Assembly (NCBI GenBank): GCA_002430755.1
Contig: DJCX01000094.1
Location: 1-9,765 of the forward strand
Direction: 5' to 3'
Origin: Flavobacteriales bacterium UBA5939
Lineage (GTDB): Bacteria > Bacteroidota > Bacteroidia > Flavobacteriales > Schleiferiaceae
Length of the DNA: 9,765 nt
Position numbers and translations under genes: made by a program. The notes below the pieces were generated by a model. The model was not told the DNA's origin, ran no database searches, and saw only the letters and a list, made by a program, of their open reading frames with translations. Each line of letters opens with the position of its first letter. Position 1 is the stretch's first letter. Positions 1-6,044 of the stretch are shown here, one piece after another.

Positions 1-231
1 GTGAAAGACAACTGGGATTTGAGTGTGATGCGCGCCACGAATGTGGTAAAGATTTTGACCAAAAATGCAGGTCTCGATCCACAACGAATCACTGCCGCTG
101 GACGTGGTGAGTTCGTGCCGTTGGTAGAAAATACTTCAGCGAGCAACAAGGCCATCAACCGTCGTACGGAGATTATCCTAACACCAGATTTAACAGAGCT
201 TGCAAACCTGCTAGATGGAGCAGGCGAGTAA
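1..231 (+). CDS. OmpA/MotB-family peptidoglycan-binding protein, C-terminal fragment
   Basis: The reading frame is open from base 1 and ends with TAA at 229-231, so this is the 3' end of a gene that begins outside the window. The GTG at base 1 is probably an internal valine. The 76 visible residues form the second half of an OmpA C-terminal domain. The signature N-x2-LS-x2-RA-x2-V is present at residues 4-15, followed by a GRGE turn (34-37) and the closing NRRTEI strand (53-58), which contains the conserved arginine of the diaminopimelate-binding site. In this family the domain non-covalently binds peptidoglycan from the periplasmic side. About 15 residues follow the domain, which resembles the tail of Bacteroidota OmpA/MotB-like proteins with an N-terminal coiled coil; that subtype is inferred from memory. 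The gene converges on radA with only 9 bases between the stop codons. The family call is secure, but the N-terminal architecture cannot be seen. Confidence 0.9.
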   Translation: MKDNWDLSVMRATNVVKILTKNAGLDPQRITAAGRGEFVPLVENTSASNKAINRRTEIILTPDLTELANLLDGAGE

Positions 232-240
232 TAGAACTAT

Positions 241-1593
241 TTAGAATTGGGCACGGACCAATTCTTCAATTCTTTTCAATCCCACTATGGCAATGTCGTA
301 GTGGGATTTTTCTATTTGGTGGTGACCGCTTACATAGATGCGTTCGAATCCAAGCTTTTCTGCCTCTCGGATGCGCTGTTCCACTTTAGTCACCGGTCGA
401 ACTTCTCCAGTTAAGCCAACTTCCGCTGCAAAACATACCTTGCCTGAGATGGGTTCGTCAGCATTCGAGCTGAGAATGGCTGCAATCACTGCCAAATCCA
501 ATGCAGGATCGTCCACGCGCAAACCACCGGTGATGTTCAAAAAGACGTCTTTCTGTCCCAATCGGAACCCACAACGTTTCTCCAATACAGCCAATAGCAT
601 GTTTAGTCGGCGTGTATCAAAACCCGTCGTAGAACGCTGCGGCGTCCCGTAAACGGCTGTAGAACACAACGCCTGCAGCTCTAGCAACATCGGGCGAACG
701 CCTTCTAGCAATACTGCTACAGCATTACCACTCAGGCCGTCGTGCTGTTTGGTCAATAACAAGTCACTTGGATTTGCTACCCCTTGCAAGCCGGCTTGCT
801 CCATGGTGTACAATCCAATCTCATGGGTAGAACCAAATCTATTCTTGTGTGCCCTTAGAATACGGTACAACAGGTTTGGGTCGCCTTCAAACTGGAGAAC
901 AACGTCCACCATGTGTTCCAATATCTTCGGACCTGCAATGCTTCCTTCCTTATTGATGTGTCCAATCAAGAGGACCGGTGTGCCTGTTTCTTTCGCGTAA
1001 CGAATGAAGCTTGCCGCACTTTCTCTAATCTGAGCTACCGAGCCTGGTGTACTTTCGACATGAGGCACGTGAAGGGTCTGTATGGAGTCAACCACCACAA
1101 GGTGCGGTCGCATAGTTTTCAAATGGTTGAAAATGGCCTCCGTTTTAGTTTCACTTAAAAGGAACAATTCACTTTCCGTCCGACCAATTCTTTCTGCTCT
1201 CAGCTTAATCTGAGACGGACTTTCCTCACCACTGATATAGGCTACAGTTCCACTGAACTTCAGAGCCATCTGCAAGAGCAAGGTACTCTTACCTATTCCA
1301 GGTTCACCGCCTAACAAGACTACTGATCCAGGTACAATACCGCCGCCTAATACTCTTGAAAACTCTTCGTCGCGAATGGGAAAACGTTGTACTGTCGTGT
1401 GTTCAACCTCGTCAATTTTAAGCGGCCTGCTTGAAGCATTATCACCGCTCCACGCTCGTGGATCGGGCTTGCTTTTCGTTTGAGTTTCCTCCACGAGCGT
1501 GTTCCACTCCTTACACCCTTGGCATTGACCCATCCATTTAGAATGTTCGGTGCCACAGTTGGTACAGATAAAGACGCTTCTACTTTTTGCCAT
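241..1593 (-). CDS. radA: DNA repair protein RadA (Sms)
   Basis: RadA is a RecA-like hexameric ATPase that assists RecA in homologous recombination by promoting branch migration. The 450-residue product has the usual family length and full domain order. An N-terminal four-cysteine zinc finger is present (C10, C13, C24, C27). The RecA-like core has a Walker A motif GGEPGIGKST at 95-104 and a Walker B strand LVVVDS at 165-170. The RadA-specific KNRFGST motif is at 250-256. The C-terminal half is a Lon-protease-like domain (about 285-450) without proteolytic function in this family. The ATG at 1591-1593 places the zinc finger close to the N terminus, as expected. It is the last gene of the minus-strand cluster, 5 bases after the UPF0104 gene, so it is probably co-transcribed with panC and panD. 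Its 3' end overlaps a terminator for the convergent gene. I see no missing motif. Confidence 0.97.
   Translation of the reverse strand: MAKSRSVFICTNCGTEHSKWMGQCQGCKEWNTLVEETQTKSKPDPRAWSGDNASSRPLKIDEVEHTTVQRFPIRDEEFSRVLGGGIVPGSVVLLGGEPGIGKSTLLLQMALKFSGTVAYISGEESPSQIKLRAERIGRTESELFLLSETKTEAIFNHLKTMRPHLVVVDSIQTLHVPHVESTPGSVAQIRESAASFIRYAKETGTPVLLIGHINKEGSIAGPKILEHMVDVVLQFEGDPNLLYRILRAHKNRFGSTHEIGLYTMEQAGLQGVANPSDLLLTKQHDGLSGNAVAVLLEGVRPMLLELQALCSTAVYGTPQRSTTGFDTRRLNMLLAVLEKRCGFRLGQKDVFLNITGGLRVDDPALDLAVIAAILSSNADEPISGKVCFAAEVGLTGEVRPVTKVEQRIREAEKLGFERIYVSGHHQIEKSHYDIAIVGLKRIEELVRAQF
278..311 (+). terminator. Probable intrinsic terminator for the OmpA-type gene, inside radA coding sequence
   Basis: Bases 278-287 (AATCCCACTA) pair perfectly with 299-308 (TAGTGGGATT). 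Four further pairs, two of them G-T wobbles, extend inward (288-291 with 295-298) and leave a three-base loop at 292-294. The right arm runs directly into a T tract at 307-311, followed by CTATTT. Read on the + strand this is a textbook Rho-independent terminator 47 bases after the OmpA-type stop codon. The hairpin lies wholly within the last codons of the oppositely oriented radA, over the part encoding the SHYDIAIVGL segment. On the minus strand the bases after the stem are GAAAAG rather than T-rich, so the signal is directional. Confidence 0.75.
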
Positions 1594-1598
1594 GGAGA

Positions 1599-2573
1599 TT
1601 ATTTCTTCCTTGCAAAATACAGAATTAGCATGCCAATAACACCAGTAGCAATGAACATTAAACTGTTTCCGCTATGGATGATGGTGGCATAGGCAGTTCC
1701 CAATTCTGGCGAATACCCAATCACTGTGAGTGCTTTAGAGACAAGGTAGTGGTAGGCGCCAATTCCTCCAGGCACGGGGATAACGTACCCTAGACCGGCA
1801 GCGACACTTACGTAGAATGCTTCAGAAAGCCCCAACGCCTCTAAGCCAGGGACAACCTTGAACCCAACGACAATAGTGGCCGTGTAGCACGTCCAAATTC
1901 CAACGCTATATGCCCAAAACAAGAATTTGTTATCGACTTTTTGGATGCTTCTTAACCCCTCAACTAGACCTTGTACGAAGCCGATAACTTTTTGCGCGAA
2001 GCTCCATTGAGACCACGTTTTACGAGTAGCCCAAAGTCCTACAAGCACGAGTAAACCACCCACAATTAACCCGCTAATCAACATAGGTGATAAGGAAGGC
2101 AGAGTGGCACCGCTTTGCGTCAAGAAAATGGAAAGTTGTTGCGCCTGGGTGATGACTGCGATTAATAGTACGATGCCAAACATGAGGGTATCTACAACAC
2201 GTTCAAGCACAACGGTTCCGAACAACTTGTCTATGGGAACGTCATCGGTCCGATTAATGGCAGTACATCGTGCGACTTCACCCACTCTTGGCGTGACTAG
2301 GTTGACCAGGTAAGAAAATGCAACTGCCGCGATAGCATTGGCCGAGCTCACTTTATAGCCTAGAGAGGCCAATAGCTGCACCCAACGGATGCCGCGGATG
2401 ATGATGGCAATGAATCCAATACCAATAGCGATGAAGAGCCCAAATCCATCCACCGACTGTATGTTGCTCCACAATTCGGTTGGGTTGGTGTTTTTGAATG
2501 TAAAATAGAGTAACAGTACGCCGATGCTCAAGAAAAGCACATACTGCAACACCTTTTTTACATGGGCTGTCAC
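1599..2573 (-). CDS. UPF0104 / YbhN-like flippase-domain integral membrane protein
   Basis: The 324-residue product is a polytopic inner-membrane protein of the family related to the transmembrane region of lysylphosphatidylglycerol synthase (MprF). About seven or eight hydrophobic spans are visible, near residues 8-26, 43-60, 79-94, 127-143, 161-182, 217-238, 252-268 and 302-321. Family signatures are PRVGE at 95-99, the VVLERVVD stretch at 121-128, and PVPGGIGAYHY at 266-276 (usual form PxPGGxG). The MprF synthetase domain is absent, so this is not an aminoacyl-phosphatidylglycerol synthase; family members are thought to be lipid or isoprenoid-linked transporters, and no substrate can be named here. 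The start is GTG at 2571-2573, sharing one base with the panD TAG stop, which suggests translational coupling. The ATG a few bases inward is out of frame, and the next in-frame alternative is GTG at codon 8. The product ends with a short basic tail (ARKK). Confidence 0.88.
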   Translation of the reverse strand: MTAHVKKVLQYVLFLSIGVLLLYFTFKNTNPTELWSNIQSVDGFGLFIAIGIGFIAIIIRGIRWVQLLASLGYKVSSANAIAAVAFSYLVNLVTPRVGEVARCTAINRTDDVPIDKLFGTVVLERVVDTLMFGIVLLIAVITQAQQLSIFLTQSGATLPSLSPMLISGLIVGGLLVLVGLWATRKTWSQWSFAQKVIGFVQGLVEGLRSIQKVDNKFLFWAYSVGIWTCYTATIVVGFKVVPGLEALGLSEAFYVSVAAGLGYVIPVPGGIGAYHYLVSKALTVIGYSPELGTAYATIIHSGNSLMFIATGVIGMLILYFARKK

Positions 2574-2923
2574 TATTTCAAGAGATTAGTTGATTCGTTC
2601 GGGAATACAATCTGAGGCTTAAACGTCTGTGCTTCTTCAGGAGTCATTTGTGCATAAGCGATGATAATAACGACATCACCTTTTTGAACGCGACGCGCTG
2701 CCGGTCCATTTAGTACAACACTTCCTGTGCCGCTGCCTCCCGAGATGGTGTAGGTGTCAAAACGCTCACCATTGTTGACGTTGACGATGTATACGCGTTC
2801 CCCTGGTATGATACCAGCAGCAGCCATTAAATCATCATCTAAAGTGATAGAACCCACGTAATCAAGGTCAGCTCCTGTGACCTTTACGCGATGAATTTTA
2901 CTCTTTACGACCTCTATTTGCAT
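2573..2923 (-). CDS. panD: Aspartate 1-decarboxylase (pyruvoyl-dependent)
   Basis: PanD converts L-aspartate to beta-alanine, the amine half of pantothenate, in the cytoplasm. The 116-residue proenzyme self-cleaves to produce a pyruvoyl cofactor. The cleavage pair Gly24-Ser25 is present within DYVGSIT, with the flanking Tyr22 and the substrate-binding Lys9. Arg54, Thr57, Tyr58 and Asn72 of the NGPAAR loop (72-77) also sit at the same positions as in the E. coli enzyme. The length is slightly below the 126 residues of E. coli PanD, the difference being at the C terminus. The start is ATG at 2921-2923, 14 bases after the panC stop, and the stop codon TAG overlaps the next gene by one base. Known PanD enzymes depend on PanZ only in enterobacteria, so spontaneous processing is expected here (inference). 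Confidence 0.97.
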   Translation of the reverse strand: MQIEVVKSKIHRVKVTGADLDYVGSITLDDDLMAAAGIIPGERVYIVNVNNGERFDTYTISGGSGTGSVVLNGPAARRVQKGDVVIIIAYAQMTPEEAQTFKPQIVFPNESTNLLK

Positions 2924-2927
2924 GGCG

Positions 2928-2935
2928 CAAAAGTA
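2928..2935 (-). promoter_or_regulatory. Possible internal -7 box ahead of panD
   Basis: The minus strand reads TACTTTTG, an exact match to the Bacteroidota TAnnTTTG -7 element, ending only four bases before the panD ATG. A transcript started from it would be leaderless or nearly so. I see no convincing TTG element 19-23 bases upstream, and panD already follows panC closely, so the match may be coincidental. Confidence 0.25.
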
Positions 2936-2937
2936 GA

Positions 2938-3783
2938 TTAAAAAAGAGGAAGGTTATCGATAAGGCGAACTTTTCCGCACATAACAGCAGCGAAGACTCT
3001 TGTAGGAACATTTAAATCGAAGCGCTCTACCGGAATTAAGGTATTTGAGGCACTAAACTCTAAGTATTCCACCTCGAGGTGGTCATTGCTGTTGATTTGT
3101 TGGACGAGCTCTTTTTGAACAGCCTGTGGTTCTAAAGATGTGAAATCAGCACTTTCAATCCACTGTGAAATAATTCGGTGTATCTCCTTGGCTGCGCTTC
3201 GTTGTTCGGCAGATAAACGGAGGTTTCGACTGCTCATTGCCAGGCCGTCTTCTTCGCGAAGTGTGGCACAGGGTATAATTTCTACGGGCCAATTCTCGTC
3301 CGCAACCACGTGCTTAATGATGGCGAGTTGTTGGTAATCCTTTTCTCCAAAAAATGCGCGATCTGGTCGTATGATTTCAAAGAATCTAGTGACTACCGTA
3401 GCCATTCCTTCAAAGTGACCAGGCCGTCCAGCGCCTTCCATAAATGTGCCTAGAGCACCGAAATCGAAGTTGCGAGACTGCAGTCCATTTGGGTACAAAT
3501 CGTTCTGAGTGGGCAGGTATACAATTACTTCGCCTGTGGCGCTAAGAAGATTCAGATCCTGCTCGAGAGTTGATGGGTACTTCTCTAAATCTTCGGCATT
3601 GTTGAATTGGGTTGGATTCACATAAATACTCACCAGGGTATGATCGGCCATGGAAAGGCTCTGCTCGACCAAGCTGATGTGGCCTCTGTGCAAGGCGCCC
3701 ATAGTTGGTACGAACCCAAGGGTTTGCCCACCAATCTGCGCTCGCCACTCGTTTAATTCTAAAAGACTTCTTAAAACGGTCAT
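2938..3783 (-). CDS. panC: Pantothenate synthetase (pantoate--beta-alanine ligase)
   Basis: PanC joins pantoate and beta-alanine using ATP via a pantoyl-adenylate, giving pantothenate. Its beta-alanine is supplied by PanD, encoded just downstream. The 281-residue product has the normal family length. The nucleotidyltransferase HxGH-type motif is at 32-35 within PTMGALHRGH. Other signatures are NPTQF at 56-60, the pantoate-site segment GRPGHFEGMATVV at 119-131, FGEKDYQQ at 145-152 and the KMSKS-like loop MSSRN at 183-187. The ATG at 3781-3783 places PTMGALH at the expected distance from the N terminus. It is the first gene of the minus-strand cluster and is preceded by a good TTG/TAnnTTTG promoter candidate. 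The panB gene for the preceding step is not in the window. Confidence 0.97.
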   Translation of the reverse strand: MTVLRSLLELNEWRAQIGGQTLGFVPTMGALHRGHISLVEQSLSMADHTLVSIYVNPTQFNNAEDLEKYPSTLEQDLNLLSATGEVIVYLPTQNDLYPNGLQSRNFDFGALGTFMEGAGRPGHFEGMATVVTRFFEIIRPDRAFFGEKDYQQLAIIKHVVADENWPVEIIPCATLREEDGLAMSSRNLRLSAEQRSAAKEIHRIISQWIESADFTSLEPQAVQKELVQQINSNDHLEVEYLEFSASNTLIPVERFDLNVPTRVFAAVMCGKVRLIDNLPLF

Positions 3784-3802
3784 TTTGGGCTGTAAAAGGG
3801 CT

Positions 3803-3839
3803 CAAAACTAGGCTATTCTTAGGAAAAAGCGCCAAAAAA
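3803..3839 (-). promoter_or_regulatory. Candidate promoter of the panC-panD-UPF0104-radA cluster
   Basis: On the minus strand the -7 box is TAGTTTTG (3803-3810), an exact TAnnTTTG match. A TTG ends a T-run at 3833-3839, with the TTG itself at 3833-3835, leaving a 22-base spacer. This fits the Bacteroidota sigma-ABfr (RpoD) consensus. The predicted start of transcription would lie roughly 10-15 bases before the panC ATG. No experimental evidence is available from sequence alone. Confidence 0.6.
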
Positions 3840-3850
3840 AGGTATCTTTG
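3819..3850 (+). promoter_or_regulatory. Candidate promoter of the GT5-like/DUF4270 gene pair
   Basis: The box TATCTTTG at 3843-3850 is an exact TAnnTTTG match, 28 bases before the ATG at 3879. The upstream element is weaker: TTA at 3819-3821 with a 21-base spacer instead of TTG. This promoter overlaps the one for panC on the opposite strand, so the two may interfere or be co-regulated (inference). Confidence 0.55.
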
Positions 3851-3878
3851 CCAACTAGTTTTAAAACATCTATTCCGT

Positions 3879-4697
3879 ATGGATAGCAAGAGAGTATTGT
3901 TTATCTCACAGGAGATTCACCCGTACCTACCAGAGAACAAGATTTCAAGCACAACTTTAGCCCTAGCTAAGAAAACGAATAACAGTGGCCACCAGGTTCG
4001 TGTATTTATGCCTCGTTTCGGGGTAATCAATGAGCGCCGTCATCAGTTGCACGAGGTTATTCGATTGAGCGGTATGAACGTAGTGATTAATGACATGGAC
4101 ATGCCGTTGATCATTAAGGTGGCTTCAGTTCCTGGAGCGCGTATGCAAGTTTATTTCATTGATAACGAGGAATATTTTAAACGCAAGTTTACCTACACGG
4201 ATGCAGATGGCAAGTACTTTGAGGACAATGATGAACGTACTTTGTTCTTCTCAAAAGGGGCTATTGATACGGTTGAGAAACTAGGATGGAAGCCAGACGT
4301 TATTCACGTTCACGGCTGGATGTCTGCTCTGGTTCCCATGTATTTAAAATTGTTCCAAAGCGAGAACCCTATCTTCAAGGATGCGAAAGTGATTTTCTCT
4401 GCCTACGATAACGGATTTGATGGAACATTGGGTCCAAAATTAAAAGCTGGGATGGAGTTTGATGAAATCGATCCTTCACTAACTGAGGGCTTGGAGGCAC
4501 CAACGAGTGTAGACCTGCAAAAATTGGCGGCAAAGTATTCGGATGTACTTATCCTCGGTGAGGAAAACACAGATGAGGTTGCAGAATATGCAAAATCAAT
4601 TGGTGTAGAGGTTATCGACGGTTCGGCTTTCATGGATCAGCCGGAAGAAGCCATCAAGGTGTATGAATCTCTCCTTGTTGAAAGCGATGCCGAGTAA
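3879..4697 (+). CDS. Glycogen/starch synthase-like protein, GT5 N-terminal domain only, probably non-catalytic
   Basis: The 272-residue product resembles the N-terminal Rossmann-like domain of GT5 glycogen synthases (GlgA). It opens with a strand and loop RVLFISQEIHPYLPE like the GlgA sensor of ADP-glucose, then RVFMPRFG (41-48), a DVIHVHGW segment (140-147) matching the GlgA HxHDWH region, and LVPMYLK (151-157). The whole C-terminal GT-B domain is missing; full GlgA is about 480 residues. The signature residues have also changed: the K-T/S-GGL nucleotide loop reads ENKIS (19-23), the HD of HDWH is HG, and the HN of TIHN is YDN (176-178). I infer that it does not make glycogen. ATG 3879 is chosen because the family begins here; the frame extends upstream only through the promoter. 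Similar short proteins beside panC are, from memory, widespread in Flavobacteriia, so this is not a recent truncation. It overlaps the next gene and may be translationally coupled to it. Confidence 0.85.
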   Translation: MDSKRVLFISQEIHPYLPENKISSTTLALAKKTNNSGHQVRVFMPRFGVINERRHQLHEVIRLSGMNVVINDMDMPLIIKVASVPGARMQVYFIDNEEYFKRKFTYTDADGKYFEDNDERTLFFSKGAIDTVEKLGWKPDVIHVHGWMSALVPMYLKLFQSENPIFKDAKVIFSAYDNGFDGTLGPKLKAGMEFDEIDPSLTEGLEAPTSVDLQKLAAKYSDVLILGEENTDEVAEYAKSIGVEVIDGSAFMDQPEEAIKVYESLLVESDAE

Positions 4698-6000
4698 ATT
4701 CCGTTTAGCCTTAAGCCTATTTATCGTTACTGTACTTTTCACTTCGTGTGAGAAAAGCAATGGTTCCATTGGTTCAGGTAAGTTTGTAGATGACCGACCT
4801 GAATTAGGAGAGAAGCTGACCTTTCCAGTAGTGTCGTACACCCAAAGTTGGGACAGTATTAGCACGAAGAATCCTGCACAGGTAATCCTAGGTAATTACG
4901 ACGACCCTATTTTCGGTCGCACGAATGCCTCTTTCTTCACACGAATTCTTTTGTCTAAATCCTCGCCAGACTTTGGTGAAGGCACCATTTGTGATTCAGT
5001 AAAGGTCCGTGTCGCATACTCGAGCTATTATGGCGTGGAGGGTGATGAAATTGATTTGAAAGTTTACCCGCTCTTAGAAGAGCAATACGATACCGTTTCT
5101 TATTATTCGAACCGAGCCATGAACTATGGACCCGCCATTGCCGATACAAACTTAGTATTGGGCCCAAGAGATACGGTATATAATGGTGTCGATACTTTGG
5201 TAGGCTACCTGTCTTTTGATGCGGATCCGTCGTACTTCCAAACCAACGTTTTTGATGCTGCCATTGATGGTGCGAGCCATTTCGCTGATAACGAAGACTT
5301 CGTAAAGGAAGTGCCAGGACTCTATTTTACGGATGAAGGCGTAGGCTCCACTATAGCAGGCTACTTTAATTTAGAAGCATCTGGTTCGTTGATTGAATTG
5401 TACTACCATACTGGAGAAGAAGATACCATTGCAAAGGTGTTTAATTTGACCTTTGGACAGAACTTTGGAGACCCTACTTTGAGCTACAACCTCTTTTCGA
5501 ACGATTACGCCAACGCACAGTTCGACTTAGATATGATGGACACCGTAAACGGTGAGGTCCTCACCTACGTGCAAGGCGGTTCAGGTGTACGTACTTTTTT
5601 GAAATTTCCGGGTCTAGACACTCTTATTGGCAAAGGTTTTTCAATTAATAAAGCGGAACTTTCCTTTGATGTACTTCAGGGTACTGCGGGTCAATACCGC
5701 TTCCCAGGTTCTTTGATTGTTATCCAAGATCAAGACACGGTTCAGCGTCTCATCAAAGACTACCAATCCGACATTAACTCCACAGGAGGTACCGTTGCTA
5801 GAACGGATATTCGCGAGTTCAATTATACCTTCAATGTGACCCGTATGGTGCATGATTTCGTGAACGATAGAGAAGACATTTTGCCTGTATTCTTGGCACC
5901 TTCTTCGAGCAGCGGTAACATTCACCGTGTGGTTTTAGGTGGCGGTATGCACCCGGTAATTCCTGCCGAATTTAACGTCTACTATACGCGCAGTAATTAA
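4687..6000 (+). CDS. DUF4270-family lipoprotein
   Basis: I recognise this as a DUF4270-type Bacteroidota envelope protein of unknown function. The 437-residue product begins with a lipoprotein signal: a basic n-region (MPSKFR), a hydrophobic stretch (7-18) and a lipobox-like LFTSC with Cys21 as the lipidation site. The residues after Cys are EKSN, not a clear surface-export signal, so its outer-membrane face is unknown. The early segment GNYDDPIFGRTNASFF (70-85 of this start) is characteristic, and the rest is rich in short beta strands with aromatic and acidic residues. The end FNVYYTRSN fits the usual final beta strand. ATG 4687 gives a standard 21-residue signal and an 11-base overlap with the upstream gene. 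ATG 4663 is also in frame and gives eight more residues and a 35-base overlap, with AAGG a few bases upstream. No enzyme motif is visible. The family call is good; the role is unknown. Confidence 0.85.
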   Translation: MPSKFRLALSLFIVTVLFTSCEKSNGSIGSGKFVDDRPELGEKLTFPVVSYTQSWDSISTKNPAQVILGNYDDPIFGRTNASFFTRILLSKSSPDFGEGTICDSVKVRVAYSSYYGVEGDEIDLKVYPLLEEQYDTVSYYSNRAMNYGPAIADTNLVLGPRDTVYNGVDTLVGYLSFDADPSYFQTNVFDAAIDGASHFADNEDFVKEVPGLYFTDEGVGSTIAGYFNLEASGSLIELYYHTGEEDTIAKVFNLTFGQNFGDPTLSYNLFSNDYANAQFDLDMMDTVNGEVLTYVQGGSGVRTFLKFPGLDTLIGKGFSINKAELSFDVLQGTAGQYRFPGSLIVIQDQDTVQRLIKDYQSDINSTGGTVARTDIREFNYTFNVTRMVHDFVNDREDILPVFLAPSSSSGNIHRVVLGGGMHPVIPAEFNVYYTRSN

Positions 6001-6007
6001 GAAGCGT

Positions 6008-6015
6008 TACTTTTG
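6008..6015 (+). promoter_or_regulatory. Candidate -7 box of the glmS promoter
   Basis: TACTTTTG matches TAnnTTTG exactly and sits 29 bases before the glmS ATG, implying a leader of about 20-25 bases. No TTG is found at the expected upstream distance; the nearest candidate is a weak TTAAC around 5972-5976. The box lies within a small inverted repeat, GTTAC (6006-6010) and GTAAC (6017-6021), which could be an operator or chance. The leader is too short to hold a glmS ribozyme. Confidence 0.5.
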
Positions 6016-6044
6016 CGTAACCAACCAACTAAACCAATTTCATT

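Noticed and set aside
261..282. Short direct repeat around CAATTCTT/CAATTCTTTT in the radA 3' end
   Set aside because: It encodes the glutamate/isoleucine-rich RadA C terminus (RIEEL) and is too short and imperfect to be a repeat element.
338..1158. Several plus-strand open frames opposite radA
   Set aside because: They are antisense to a fully conserved radA, have unnatural composition and match nothing recognisable.
1599..2573. Full MprF lysylphosphatidylglycerol synthase
   Set aside because: Only the transmembrane flippase-like part is present; there is no cytosolic aminoacyl transferase domain.
3705..3878. Upstream in-frame extension of the GT5-like protein (58 extra residues)
   Set aside because: The extension would cover panC's start and both promoter boxes, and the GT5 fold begins right after ATG 3879.
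3879..4697. Recent truncation or frameshift of a full-length glgA
   Set aside because: The sequence after the stop encodes a different conserved lipoprotein that overlaps it, and no remnant of a GT-B C-terminal domain is found in any frame downstream.
6001..6044. glmS ribozyme/riboswitch upstream of glmS
   Set aside because: Only 44 bases separate the DUF4270 stop from the glmS start, far less than a glmS ribozyme needs, and no pseudoknot-like pairing is visible.
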